Source: Flavobacteriales bacterium
Lineage (GTDB): Bacteria > Bacteroidota > Bacteroidia > Flavobacteriales_F > PHOS-HE28
Direction: 5' to 3'
DNA length: 64,000 bases
Assembly: GCA_020635675.1 (NCBI GenBank)
Contig: JACJZJ010000001.1
Location: 682,001 to 746,000, forward strand
Shown: positions 43,016 to 52,293 of the stretch, one piece after another
How positions within the stretch are numbered: position 1 is the stretch's first letter
Layout: every line of letters begins with the position of its first letter
Translations under genes and position numbers: made by a program
The notes under the pieces: model-generated
Told to the model about the DNA's origin: nothing
The model's database searches: none
Seen by the model: the letters and a program-made list of their open reading frames with translations, nothing else

Positions 43016-44127
43016 GCGATCGTTCGTTCGACGATATCGCGGATCCGTTCCCGGAACAGGTTGGCGTCGAAAGGTCGTGCCTCCTCGTGCAATTCAGGAG
43101 GCGTGGCAGCTATGCCCGCGGTCTCGAAGCGCAGCACCGCATCACGGATGGCAGCAGGAGCGGCCTCATCGAAAAATATCGCGGATCGACCTTCACGCAA
43201 GGTCTCCAGATATCCGCCACTACGCAACGCGATCGACGGTGTGCCACAGGCGAGCGCCTCCAAAGGCGTGATCCCCAGATCCTCATCCGCGGCGAGAATG
43301 AGCGCCCGGGACCGCTGGTAGAGATCCACGAGTGTGTCCTGGTCGACCTCGCCCGTGAACCGGACGTTCGCTGGAGCGGAACGCTTCCATCGGGACAGCA
43401 TCGGACCGCTTCCGCAGACGGTGAGCTGTTCTTCGGGCATCTCTCGGAATGCTTCAATGATCCGGTCCACGCGTTTGTAGGGTACCGCGCGGCCCACGGC
43501 GAGATAGCCGTTGCGTTGCCCTTCATAGAGCGGGAAGCGCTCCAGGTCCACCGGCGGGTGCAGGACCTCCGCCTGCCTGCCGTAGGACCGTTCGACGCGG
43601 TCCGCCACGTTGCGGCCGTTGGCCACGAACAGATCGATGCGATCGTTCGTGCGCAGGTCCCAATGGCGAAGCCGCTTCAGCACCCAGCGGACCGGCTTGG
43701 CCAGCAGCGCGGACCGCAGGCCATGATCGTGCAGGTACTCCTCCTCCTTGACCCAGGCATAGCGCATCGGGGTGTGGATGTAGCAAATGTGCTTTTGCCC
43801 GGAGCGTATTCGCACGCCCTTCGCCACGGCATAGCTCGAGGAGATGATCACATCATAGGCGCTCAGGTCCAGTCGTTCGATGGCCAGCGGAAAAAGGGGC
43901 AGGTACAGCCTGAACCAACGGCGTGAGCCCGGGACATGCTGGATGAAGGTCGTTCGGGCACGCTTTCCACCGAGGATGAAGGCGCGGTCCGCCGCATGGA
44001 GGTGGTCCACCAGGGCAAAGACGTCCGCGTCGAACGCGCGTACCAGTTCACGCGTGACGATCTCCGCACCGCCGCGGCCCACCAGCCAGTCGTGCACCAC
44101 GGCCACCCGCTGGTGCTCAGTTCGCAT
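43012..44127 (-). CDS. GT4-family glycosyltransferase
   Basis: Encodes 371 residues from the ATG at 44127. GT-B fold: RVAVVHDWLVGRGGAEIVTREL at the N-terminus (glycine loop for acceptor and donor), AVGRAVPYKRVDRIIEAF between the domains, and the nucleotide-sugar motif DEDLGITPLEALACGTPSIALRSGGYLE (EX7E) in the C-terminal domain. It transfers a nucleotide-activated hexose with retention in the cytoplasm. It overlaps the upstream GT gene by 11 bp. Confidence 0.9.
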   Translation of the reverse strand: MRTEHQRVAVVHDWLVGRGGAEIVTRELVRAFDADVFALVDHLHAADRAFILGGKRARTTFIQHVPGSRRWFRLYLPLFPLAIERLDLSAYDVIISSSYAVAKGVRIRSGQKHICYIHTPMRYAWVKEEEYLHDHGLRSALLAKPVRWVLKRLRHWDLRTNDRIDLFVANGRNVADRVERSYGRQAEVLHPPVDLERFPLYEGQRNGYLAVGRAVPYKRVDRIIEAFREMPEEQLTVCGSGPMLSRWKRSAPANVRFTGEVDQDTLVDLYQRSRALILAADEDLGITPLEALACGTPSIALRSGGYLETLREGRSAIFFDEAAPAAIRDAVLRFETAGIAATPPELHEEARPFDANLFRERIRDIVERTIA

Positions 44128-45175
44128 GGGCTTGCCGCCAGGCATCGTGCAATGCGCTCCGGGTGCGTTCAATGGTGAAGAGGGCCGCCGTGCGAAGGCC
44201 CAGGGCGATGCGTTCCTTGCGGGCGACACTGTTCCGGTCGAGCATGGCCAGTGCATGCTCCATAGCGGCGTCATCCGCGATGTCGGCATAGATCGGTGCC
44301 TCGCCAAAGTTCTCCCTGAAGACGGGCAGATCGCTCGCGATCACAGGGCAGCCGGCCGCCATCGCCTCGAGCAGCGTGAGGCCGAAACCTTCTTCCCGGG
44401 AAGGAGCAAGCAGGGCAAAGGCCCCGCGATAGAGGGCCTGCAACCGGTCGTCATCGACATCCTCCAGGTGAACGATGCCCGCGTCCGACGGCAAGGGTGT
44501 GTTGCTGAACACGCGTGCGCGCCGACCGACATGCACCAGGCGAAGCGCGGTACGTTGTCGACGGGCATGCCAAAGGATCGCCTGGTCGATCCCTTTTCGC
44601 GGATCCCGTGAGGCGACCATCAGGAGATAGTCGCCATCGATCCCGGTCACGGTATCGTTCGGTGGAAGGTTCCCGGACAGGTAGGGTGGGAGCACCACCA
44701 AGCTGTCCGGATCGTGTCCCGGCGGGAACAGACGCGCGTCGGCCAACAACTCTTCCCGTACCGTACCGCTCACCGTGACGATCCGTTCCACGCGGCGCAT
44801 CAGGCGGGGAAGGGTGTTGGTATACCACCAGGCCACGCGGCGGTCGAACCATTCGGGGTGATGCCACCAGGCCAGATCGTGGATGACGAGCCATTGACGA
44901 TCCACGCGCAGTGGGCCGGTGTTCGCCGGGGAGATCAATACCTCATCCGTTCGCAACGCCCTGGGCAGATCGAGCTGTTCCCAAGCATGACCATCGAACC
45001 GCCCGCATCGGACCACCTCCAGGTCCTCGGCGTCCATGTCGGTCACGGAGGCGCGGGGCACCAGAACACGCGCATCGGGCCAGTCGCGCGCGATCACGCG
45101 CAGCAGGCAGCGTGCGTACCGTTCCACGCCGGTCACCGGTCGCGTCAGGCACCTTCCATTGAATGCGGGTCGCAT
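44117..45175 (-). CDS. GT4-family glycosyltransferase (mannosyltransferase-like)
   Basis: Encodes 352 residues from the ATG at 45175. It starts FNGRCLTRPVTGVERYARCLL, a typical GT4 donor/acceptor loop. The middle has VIHDLAWWHHPEWF and VSGTVREEL, and the C-terminal domain SREEGFGLTLLEAMAAGCPVIASDLPVFREN, the EX7E motif. It is the first gene of the minus-strand glycan operon, divergent from the ABC exporter. TATTTTGG at 45188-45195 is its -7 candidate. Confidence 0.9.
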   Translation of the reverse strand: MRPAFNGRCLTRPVTGVERYARCLLRVIARDWPDARVLVPRASVTDMDAEDLEVVRCGRFDGHAWEQLDLPRALRTDEVLISPANTGPLRVDRQWLVIHDLAWWHHPEWFDRRVAWWYTNTLPRLMRRVERIVTVSGTVREELLADARLFPPGHDPDSLVVLPPYLSGNLPPNDTVTGIDGDYLLMVASRDPRKGIDQAILWHARRQRTALRLVHVGRRARVFSNTPLPSDAGIVHLEDVDDDRLQALYRGAFALLAPSREEGFGLTLLEAMAAGCPVIASDLPVFRENFGEAPIYADIADDAAMEHALAMLDRNSVARKERIALGLRTAALFTIERTRSALHDAWRQAHAN

Positions 45176-45187
45176 CGATCGAAGCCC

Positions 45188-45226
45188 CCAAAATAGCCAG
45201 CGGCCCAGGAAGGACGGGCTATCTTG
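45188..45226. promoter_or_regulatory. divergent promoter region of the glycan locus
   Basis: Minus-strand TATTTTGG (45195-45188) and plus-strand TATCTTG (45220-45226) lie 13 and 8 bp from the two divergent starts. The whole intergenic region is only 58 bp, so control of both operons is probably shared. Confidence 0.4.
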
Positions 45227-45233
45227 CGCCTGG

Positions 45234-46031
45234 ATGCAGCGCGCAACGGACCTGACGATCGGCCGGACCGGGCGTTCCCCCGGGATCCCCTGGTCCATGG
45301 TGATGGAGGTGGCCTGGAAGAATGTGCGCCTGCGTTACAAGAGCTCCCTGTTGGGTTTCCTCTGGACGCTGCTCAATCCGGTGCTGTACCTGTTGATCTT
45401 CCTGTTCATCTTCAGCAGGGCCTTCGCCGAGGTCGAGAACTACCCGGTGTTCGCGCTGACGGGATTGATCCTGTGGACCTTCTTCGCGACCACCTCGGCG
45501 CATGTCATGGGTAGCCTGGTCGAGAACGCACATGTGCTGCGTTCGCTGGCCGTGCCGCCACTGGTCTTCCCGCTGGCGCAGTCCTTGGCCGGATTGTTCA
45601 ATCTGGTGCTGTCCTTCATTCCGTTCGCATTCATCCTGTTCGCATTCGGGTGGAGGCCCCATCCGGTGATCATCCTCATCGTGCCGGTCACCCTGCTTTT
45701 CGCCGGGTTCGTCCTCGGCGTGTCGATGGCGCTGGCCGCGCTCAATGTCTTCTTCAGGGATATCGGCCTTCTGTGGAACGCCTTGTTGCCGGCGATGTTC
45801 TACATCACCCCCATCGCCTATCCGCCCGGGCTCATCCCCCAGGACCTGCGCTGGATCATCGAGCTGGACCCGTTGCATCATTACATCCGGATGTTCCGTA
45901 CCGTGGTCTATGAAGGTCGATGGCCTGAAGGGGATGCCTGGGTGACCACGGCCGGACTCACCGCGCTTGCCCTGATCCTGGGTGCGGCGGTCTTTCGCAG
46001 ACTGCGGCCCGGATTCATCGCCAACTACTGA
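45234..46031 (+). CDS. ABC-2 type polysaccharide export permease
   Basis: Encodes 265 residues with six transmembrane segments (Wzm/KpsM-type ABC2_membrane). The amphipathic N-terminal segment includes WKNVRLRYKSSLLGFLWTLLNPVLYLLIF, a family hallmark; a later segment is NVFFRDIGLLWNALLPAMFYITPIAYPPGLIP. The start at 45234 is chosen because it lies just after the -7 candidate and outside the divergent gene. With the following ATPase it forms an exporter for an undecaprenyl-linked glycan. Confidence 0.9.
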   Translation: MQRATDLTIGRTGRSPGIPWSMVMEVAWKNVRLRYKSSLLGFLWTLLNPVLYLLIFLFIFSRAFAEVENYPVFALTGLILWTFFATTSAHVMGSLVENAHVLRSLAVPPLVFPLAQSLAGLFNLVLSFIPFAFILFAFGWRPHPVIILIVPVTLLFAGFVLGVSMALAALNVFFRDIGLLWNALLPAMFYITPIAYPPGLIPQDLRWIIELDPLHHYIRMFRTVVYEGRWPEGDAWVTTAGLTALALILGAAVFRRLRPGFIANY

Positions 46032-46033
46032 AC

Positions 46034-46792
46034 ATGCGGCCCGGCGAGCTTATGATGCGGTTGCGTGGGGTCGGTATCGACTACCTGGTGCAGCGCTATG
46101 GCTACCGTTCGATCAAGGAGTACCTGGTCTCCATCGGGTCCAAACGGTTGTTGGAACGCAAGCGCATCGTGCAGGACCTGGACCTGGACATCGCCGCTGG
46201 GGAATGCTTCGGTATCGTGGGGCGGAACGGCAGTGGCAAGAGCACGCTCCTGCGCCTTTTGGCGGGCATCATCGAGCCGGCGACGGGCACCTATGAAGTA
46301 CGCGGTCGCGTGGCGCCGATGCTCGCGCTCGGGGTGGGTCTGGAGCCCGAGCTCAGTGGACTGGAGAACGCCCGGCTCTGCGCGATGCTCATGGGTGGTG
46401 ATCGTCCGGCGATGCGCTCCACCTTGGAGAACGTGCGTGATTTCTCGGGCCTTTCGGAGGACGACCTCCGCATGCAGGTGAAGCGTTATTCAACGGGCAT
46501 GATGGCCCGGCTCGGGTTCGCCATTGCCACCGCGAACGACCCGGACGTGCTCCTCATCGATGAGGTGCTGGCTGTTGGTGACGTGGCCTTTCAGCAGAAG
46601 TGTTACGATCGCATCGGGGAGATGAAGCGCAAGGGATGCACCATCGTGTTCGTCTCCCACTTCCTGGGCGAGATCCAACGCATCTGCGACCGGGCCGGAT
46701 GCATGGAGGGTGGCCGCATGGTGAAGGTGGGGAACGTACATGAGGTCGGCGTCCACTATCACGGGCTGCTCGGAATACCCACCGAGGCATGA
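46034..46792 (+). CDS. ABC transporter ATPase (Wzt/KpsT-like)
   Basis: Encodes 252 residues. Walker A GRNGSGKST, signature YSTGM, Walker B VLLIDEVLAVGD and the switch His in IVFVSHFL are all present. The N-terminus (YLVQRYGYRSIKEYLVSIG) is typical of polysaccharide-export ATPases. No C-terminal carbohydrate-binding domain, as found in some Wzt proteins, is present, which suggests export not tied to end recognition by the ATPase. It starts 2 bp after the permease stop, and its own stop overlaps the next ATG by 4 bp. Confidence 0.93.
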   Translation: MRPGELMMRLRGVGIDYLVQRYGYRSIKEYLVSIGSKRLLERKRIVQDLDLDIAAGECFGIVGRNGSGKSTLLRLLAGIIEPATGTYEVRGRVAPMLALGVGLEPELSGLENARLCAMLMGGDRPAMRSTLENVRDFSGLSEDDLRMQVKRYSTGMMARLGFAIATANDPDVLLIDEVLAVGDVAFQQKCYDRIGEMKRKGCTIVFVSHFLGEIQRICDRAGCMEGGRMVKVGNVHEVGVHYHGLLGIPTEA

Positions 46793-49700
46793 AAGTGGTC
46801 CGCCAAGCATCGCGCGATCCATCCGTCGATCCAGCGATCGGAAAGGTCGACATCGTGCTCACGTGTCATGATGACGGGCGCTACCTCAGGGAGGCGATCG
46901 ATAGCCTTGGACCGGAAAGGTCGGGCGGCAAGGGCGTGATCGTCGTCAATGATGGATCCACGGACCCCGGGACCTTGGAGGCCCTGGATGGCCTGCGGGC
47001 CATGGGTTGTCGTGTGATCGACCAGTCGAACAAGGGGCTTTCCGCAGCCCGCAATACCGGATGGCGGGCCTCGATGGCTCCCTATATCCTCTTCCTGGAC
47101 GCGGACAATCGCATCGACCCGAGCTATCCGACGAAGGCGGCCCGCGTGATGGACGCATCGGAGGAGGTAGCCTTCGTCTATGGTGATCGCAAGGAGTTCG
47201 GTGAACGCGAAGAGCAGGTGGAGCAGGTCGAGGTGGGCCTTGGTACCCTGCTCGTCGGGAACAGGATCGACGCGTGCGCCGTAGTGCGCCGTTCCGTGCT
47301 CGAGGCATTGGGCGGCTTCGATGAGGCCATGCGGTCCGGTTATGAGGACTGGGAACTATGGATCCGGATCCTCGCGAACCGGTATCGGGCGGTGCATGTC
47401 CCGGAGCCCTTGTTCCACTACCGTGTCCGCCAGGGTTCCCTGTCATCGGTGGCCGATGATCCGGTACATCGAGCGGCGATCGTGCGCTATGTCACCACGA
47501 AACACCAGCGTTTGTTCGCCACGCACGCCCGGCATGTGGTGGCGGAATTGCATCGGATCCAGGCCCATGACAAACACCTGTTGCAAGATGCACGAACGAT
47601 CGGCGATCAGGCGCGTTCCATCGCCGAGGAAGCGCTGAACACCGCGCGAACCGCCCGTGAGGAATTGGATCGCGCACGCGCCGAGCATCAACAGGCTCGC
47701 GATGCGCTTGAGATGGAGCTGGCTCGGGTACGGGCGGATGCGGAAACGGAGAGGGAGCACATCGGGCACCTGGAGGTCGAACAGGCTCGGGCGGAAGCGG
47801 CCTTGCGCGAGCTCGAGGCGCAGAAGGACACCCTGTCCGAGGAAGCGCATCGCCTGGTCGGTGAGGTGGACAAGGCCATGCAGGCCTTGCGCGTGCAACG
47901 GGCCCACTCCAATGCGCTCCAGGCGCTGGTCGGCCAGTACGAGGAACGCATCCGCAGGATCGAATCCGGCCGACTATGGCGATTGCGCAGGCAGTACTAC
48001 AAGATGCGCGCGCTCTTGCGCACTTCCAGTGACACTTCACGTCGCGGATGGAAATGGCTCAGGCGCGTGACCTTCCTCCTCAGCGACAAAGGGCGCCACA
48101 TCCTCCGGAAATTCCTCGCCAAACTGTTCAAGGCCCTGTATCTGTTCACGGAGGACCGTCCCGTACGCATCATCATCGGGAACGACGGCACACAGCACCA
48201 ACTCCTCACCTCCGGTGATCCCTATCAGCAGTGGATGTCGCGCCACTTCGCTCGCGATAGCGATCTCCGCGACCAGGGTGAGCAGGTGGACCTCTTCGGC
48301 TATCGGCCCTTGGTGAGCGTAGTGATGCCGGTGTTCGACCCGCCGGTGCAATTGCTTGATGCCGCGATCGGTTCCGTGCTCCGCCAGACCTATCCGGACC
48401 TTGAACTCTGCATCGCCGATGACAAGAGCCGCGACCCTGCCGTGCGCGCCTGCCTGGAGAAGTGGTCCACACGCGACCAACGCGTCAGGGTGGTCTTTCG
48501 CGCGACGAACGGACACATTTCACGCGCGAGCAACAGTGCCCTGGAACTGGCACAGGGGGATTTCGTCGCGTTGATGGACCATGACGACCTGCTTGCCCCG
48601 GAGGCCCTCTTCCATGTGGTGCGTGCTTTGAACAGGCGCAGGGACCTCGACGTGCTCTATACCGATGAGGACAAGGTGGACGAAGAGGGCCGGCACAGCG
48701 AACCGCATTTCAAGCCACAATGGTGCCCGGACCATCTCCTTTCACGCAACTATTTCGGTCACCTGGTGGTGCTCCGTCGGACCTTGATCAACGCCGTCGG
48801 TGGATTTCGCCCCGGGTTCGAGGGAAGTCAGGACTATGACCTGCTGCTACGCGTGACGGAACGGACGGACCGCATCGCGAGGATCCCACGCGTACTCTAC
48901 CATTGGCGTGTCCATCCTGGTTCAGCCGCGCGCGGTGAAGAGGTGAAACCCTATGCCTATGAAGCGGCACGCATGGCCTTGACCGAGGCGCTCGAGCGTC
49001 GCGGCGAGCCTGCGGAGGTAAGCTTCCTGGACGGTTTTCGCGGGTATGGGATCCGGTTCCGTTCACCGCTGCGTGGCCGGGTGAGCGTGGTCATCCCCAC
49101 GAAGGACAAGGCAGAGGTGCTCGGGACCTGCCTTCGGTCGTTGTTCGCGCTCACGGACCATCCGGACTTCGAAGTGATCGTCGTGAGCAACAACAGTACG
49201 GAACGTGCGCTGTTCGAACTGCTCGATGAGGTGGGCGCGATGGAACCGGACCGTTTCCGTCACATCCGCTCCGACCGCCCCTTCAATTTCAGTGCGCTCA
49301 TGAATATCGGCACAGCGGAGGCCAGCGGCGAGCACATCCTGTACCTGAACAACGATACGGAGATCATCCATGCCGACTGGATGCGGGCGATGCACGAGTG
49401 GTCGCAGCGGCCGTCCATCGGGGCGGTGGGTGTGAAGTTGCTCTACCACAACGATACCATCCAGCATGCCGGGGTGATCATCGGGCTCGGCGGGGTGGCA
49501 GGCCACACCTTCGTCGGCACGCACAAGGACGGACCCGGTTATTTCAACTACGTCAATACCATCAACAACTACAGCGCGGTCACCGCGGCCTGCATGATGG
49601 TGGAACGGCGAAAGCTCGACGAGATCGGCGGATGGGACGAGGGCTTCACTGTGGAATACAACGACGTGGACCTCTGTCTGCGCCTCCGGGAGAGGGGTTA

Positions 49701-49905
49701 TCACAACGTGTACCTGCCCCACGTGTCGCTCTACCACTATGAATCCCTCACGCGCGGCCATCCGCACATGACCCGCGAGAGCTATGAGCGGCACCTGCGC
49801 GAGGTCAAGCTGTTCAAGGACCGTTGGGAGGCCTACATCGCGGACGACCCCTGCTATGACCCCAATCTATCGCGGGGTGTTCACGATTTCCAATTCGCTC
49901 CTTGA
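46789..49905 (+). CDS. three-domain GT2 glycosyltransferase with coiled coil
   Basis: Encodes 1038 residues. Domain 1 is a GT2 GT-A domain (about 20-230, VDIVLTCHDDGRYLREAI, LFLDADN, EDWELWIRIL). A long charged coiled coil follows (about 245-400, many heptads rich in Glu, Ala and Arg), then a basic linker with short amphipathic helices (400-450). GT2 domain 2 (about 506-740) has SVVMPVFDPPVQLLDAAI, LMDHDDLL and GSQDYDLLLRV. GT2 domain 3 (about 763-1010) has SVVIPTKDKAEVLGTCLRS, LNNDTEI and EYNDVDLCLRL. All three keep their DxD/EDD-type motifs. It is probably a polymerising glycosyltransferase with the coiled coil as spacer; specificity is unknown. It overlaps the ATPase gene by 4 bp. Confidence 0.88.
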   Translation: MKVVRQASRDPSVDPAIGKVDIVLTCHDDGRYLREAIDSLGPERSGGKGVIVVNDGSTDPGTLEALDGLRAMGCRVIDQSNKGLSAARNTGWRASMAPYILFLDADNRIDPSYPTKAARVMDASEEVAFVYGDRKEFGEREEQVEQVEVGLGTLLVGNRIDACAVVRRSVLEALGGFDEAMRSGYEDWELWIRILANRYRAVHVPEPLFHYRVRQGSLSSVADDPVHRAAIVRYVTTKHQRLFATHARHVVAELHRIQAHDKHLLQDARTIGDQARSIAEEALNTARTAREELDRARAEHQQARDALEMELARVRADAETEREHIGHLEVEQARAEAALRELEAQKDTLSEEAHRLVGEVDKAMQALRVQRAHSNALQALVGQYEERIRRIESGRLWRLRRQYYKMRALLRTSSDTSRRGWKWLRRVTFLLSDKGRHILRKFLAKLFKALYLFTEDRPVRIIIGNDGTQHQLLTSGDPYQQWMSRHFARDSDLRDQGEQVDLFGYRPLVSVVMPVFDPPVQLLDAAIGSVLRQTYPDLELCIADDKSRDPAVRACLEKWSTRDQRVRVVFRATNGHISRASNSALELAQGDFVALMDHDDLLAPEALFHVVRALNRRRDLDVLYTDEDKVDEEGRHSEPHFKPQWCPDHLLSRNYFGHLVVLRRTLINAVGGFRPGFEGSQDYDLLLRVTERTDRIARIPRVLYHWRVHPGSAARGEEVKPYAYEAARMALTEALERRGEPAEVSFLDGFRGYGIRFRSPLRGRVSVVIPTKDKAEVLGTCLRSLFALTDHPDFEVIVVSNNSTERALFELLDEVGAMEPDRFRHIRSDRPFNFSALMNIGTAEASGEHILYLNNDTEIIHADWMRAMHEWSQRPSIGAVGVKLLYHNDTIQHAGVIIGLGGVAGHTFVGTHKDGPGYFNYVNTINNYSAVTAACMMVERRKLDEIGGWDEGFTVEYNDVDLCLRLRERGYHNVYLPHVSLYHYESLTRGHPHMTRESYERHLREVKLFKDRWEAYIADDPCYDPNLSRGVHDFQFAP

Positions 49906-49908
49906 GGC

Positions 49909-52290
49909 TCAAATATCATCGCGCACCTTGTCCTCGAGCAGATCACGTATGAACACTTCCAGGATCTCCTGGACCACGATGTCGGGCTGTTCGCGTTCGA
50001 CGATGTCCGGGATGAACACCGGTGACCAGACGTACACGCTCCGCGAGAAATGTTCGCTGAGGTAGGGGATGAGGTATACGGCGAAGGAATCCCGGAACAT
50101 GAGCAGGCGCGGCGCCCGGTCATCGGGTCCCTGCATGAAGACGGGTCGGTATTTGAAGAAGGCCGAGCCGGGGAGCTCCTCCTCGGGCAGGGACCTTGCC
50201 CGGAAGTCGTTCAATGGCGCCATCATGTAAGTGATGCGCGTGAAGCGGTCGTTCAATGCCATCTGCATGGCCAGGTCACCCTGGTCGTTCGTGTCGGCCT
50301 CCACGATGTAGTCCTCCGGGGTGCAGGGTGAACCCAGCTCCGGGTGGTCCTGGACCATCCGCTCCATCAGGTCCTGGTAGCCGATGAAGCCTCCCCATGG
50401 GTTCCAATGGATGTCCGTTGTGAAGTACACGTCCCGTATTCCGCGTGCCTTGCTCAGGTCGGCGCGGGGATCGATGACGGGGATGCCGGTATGTTCCCGC
50501 AGGAAGTCGATCAATTGGTCGAGCCCGTTGTGATCGTCCACGCGATGGATCGGGTCCGGCAGTTTGTCCGGATAGATGCTCGCCTTGTAGGGCGGGAACA
50601 TCAGGTAGTAGGAAGTGCCGCGCTCCGCGAGCCATTTCCGTCGCTTTTCCAGTCGTTCGGCGATCCAATGGAGCTCCTGGTCGGTAAATACCCTCCGGCC
50701 GCGATACTGATCGACCACTCCCGGCCTGATCAGGAAGAGATAGCCATCCTTTCCGAACACGAGATTGTCCGGCATCGGGGAGTCGTGCAGCACATAGGCA
50801 TGGAACAAGGCATTCAGGCGGAACAGCGACTTGCGGAAGCCAAAATGATCGCCGTAGTACTTGGTATACCGGTCACCAAATCCGAAGAGGGAATGCAACC
50901 GGAGCAAGGGGTGTTCTGCGAGCGGTCGCTTTTCCGTATTCGGTAGTTGTGGTTGGATCGGCAGGAAACCCGAGAGCAGGGGCAGGGCGATGAGCATCAC
51001 GAACAGCCCGGAGAGAACGAGCTCTGTCCTGCTTCCACGAAGCGCCGCCACAGGTCCGGGCGGGCGGAAGTAGAGCCCGAAGAACACCAGCATGGCGATG
51101 ATGGCCGCGAGGATGGCGGGCCAGGGCCCGTTCCCGGACCGTTCCCAGATCGCGGTGACCTCGGGGCCGAGGTCATCGTCGCTGAAGAGGAAGGGATCGT
51201 CACCGGTGAACTGCATGCAAAGGCCCTTGTCCGTGACGCGCAGGTCGCTGACCTGTTCATTGGCCTTGAACAGCTCCTTCAGGTCCTTTGCATTGAATTC
51301 GACCACCTGATCACTGCATTGCAAGCGCATGCGTTCGATGGTCAGTGAGTCCTGGGCATTGCCCGGATCGAACCGCAGGTAGCTGAACAGTGTGTCCTGC
51401 GGCATCCGGAAGCTCAGCAGTTGTCGGCGTGGTGAAGCATGCACGGGCTGGTTCACGTAGTCATCGCGGCCGAACGCACCGGGCTTGTCGGCGAAGAAGA
51501 CCTGGAAATTGTCCGTGTGCGTCGCCGTCAGGAGGAATTCGACGTACAGGGCACGGTCCCGAAAACTGATGTTGTCGGCCAGTCCGAACGAAACGAAGAA
51601 GGTGAGCAAGCCGACCAGAAGTGGAAGGAGGACCCTGCGACCCGGCCCCTTGGTCCGGTCATGCCGTCCTGGTGAAGGCACGGGGCGCGCTCGCATCCAC
51701 AGGCTGGTCAGATAGTGGACCAGGATGCCAAGGAGAATGGCGAGGATGAAAGGACGAAGTACGGGGCGTTCCGGGTCAAGGGCACGCGCGGCATCATCGG
51801 TCAGATCAACGGTGCTTGTCAGGCTGGGGTCGGGTCCATTGACAAGCACGGGCACGGTCCCCTTCAGGCTGTCGACATGAAGTTCGCGAACATCGTTCGC
51901 CGCCTGGAAGTGGTCGAGGATGTCGCTTCCTTCATAGCGCACCTCCCGGTACGGTCCGCGAAGGACGATCGCCCGAAGTTCGATCTCGCCTTTCAGGTCG
52001 CCTGGATCGAAGCGGAGCGCGGAGAAGCGTTCCACCGTGCCGGGCAGGTCGAACACCACCTCCTGGAGGTCACGGTCGGGTTCGACATGTACACGGACCG
52101 ACCGTTCCTCGGTGAAATCGTCCGGCCGCTGACCCCAGTACACGACGTGATCATCCTCCAGGTCCGTGCGCAGGTCGAAAACCACTTGTAGGCCATGGGC
52201 GGCGGGTGGCACACGCAGTGCCTTCCAGGAGAGGCCGAACGCAGCGATCCCGAGGAGCAGCGGGATCGAACGGATGAACAACCGACGCAT
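49909..52290 (-). CDS. AlgX/AlgJ-like SGNH-fold acetylation protein with N-terminal beta domains
   Basis: Encodes 793 residues. Signal/anchor helix at 5-22, then a beta domain (about 35-165), a transmembrane helix (about 178-197), another (about 222-240), a second beta domain (about 245-375) resembling the first (FSALRFDPGD versus FSYLRFDPGN), two more helices (about 392-408 and 425-443), then an ALGX/SGNH-type domain (about 460-780). Catalytic-type motifs are DIHWNPWGG (about 627) and RDSFAVYLIPYL (about 731). With the adjacent MBOAT protein it fits the alginate-type O-acetylation system, which adds acetyl groups to exported glycan in the periplasm. Confidence 0.82.
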   Translation of the reverse strand: MRRLFIRSIPLLLGIAAFGLSWKALRVPPAAHGLQVVFDLRTDLEDDHVVYWGQRPDDFTEERSVRVHVEPDRDLQEVVFDLPGTVERFSALRFDPGDLKGEIELRAIVLRGPYREVRYEGSDILDHFQAANDVRELHVDSLKGTVPVLVNGPDPSLTSTVDLTDDAARALDPERPVLRPFILAILLGILVHYLTSLWMRARPVPSPGRHDRTKGPGRRVLLPLLVGLLTFFVSFGLADNISFRDRALYVEFLLTATHTDNFQVFFADKPGAFGRDDYVNQPVHASPRRQLLSFRMPQDTLFSYLRFDPGNAQDSLTIERMRLQCSDQVVEFNAKDLKELFKANEQVSDLRVTDKGLCMQFTGDDPFLFSDDDLGPEVTAIWERSGNGPWPAILAAIIAMLVFFGLYFRPPGPVAALRGSRTELVLSGLFVMLIALPLLSGFLPIQPQLPNTEKRPLAEHPLLRLHSLFGFGDRYTKYYGDHFGFRKSLFRLNALFHAYVLHDSPMPDNLVFGKDGYLFLIRPGVVDQYRGRRVFTDQELHWIAERLEKRRKWLAERGTSYYLMFPPYKASIYPDKLPDPIHRVDDHNGLDQLIDFLREHTGIPVIDPRADLSKARGIRDVYFTTDIHWNPWGGFIGYQDLMERMVQDHPELGSPCTPEDYIVEADTNDQGDLAMQMALNDRFTRITYMMAPLNDFRARSLPEEELPGSAFFKYRPVFMQGPDDRAPRLLMFRDSFAVYLIPYLSEHFSRSVYVWSPVFIPDIVEREQPDIVVQEILEVFIRDLLEDKVRDDI

Positions 52291-52293
52291 GGC

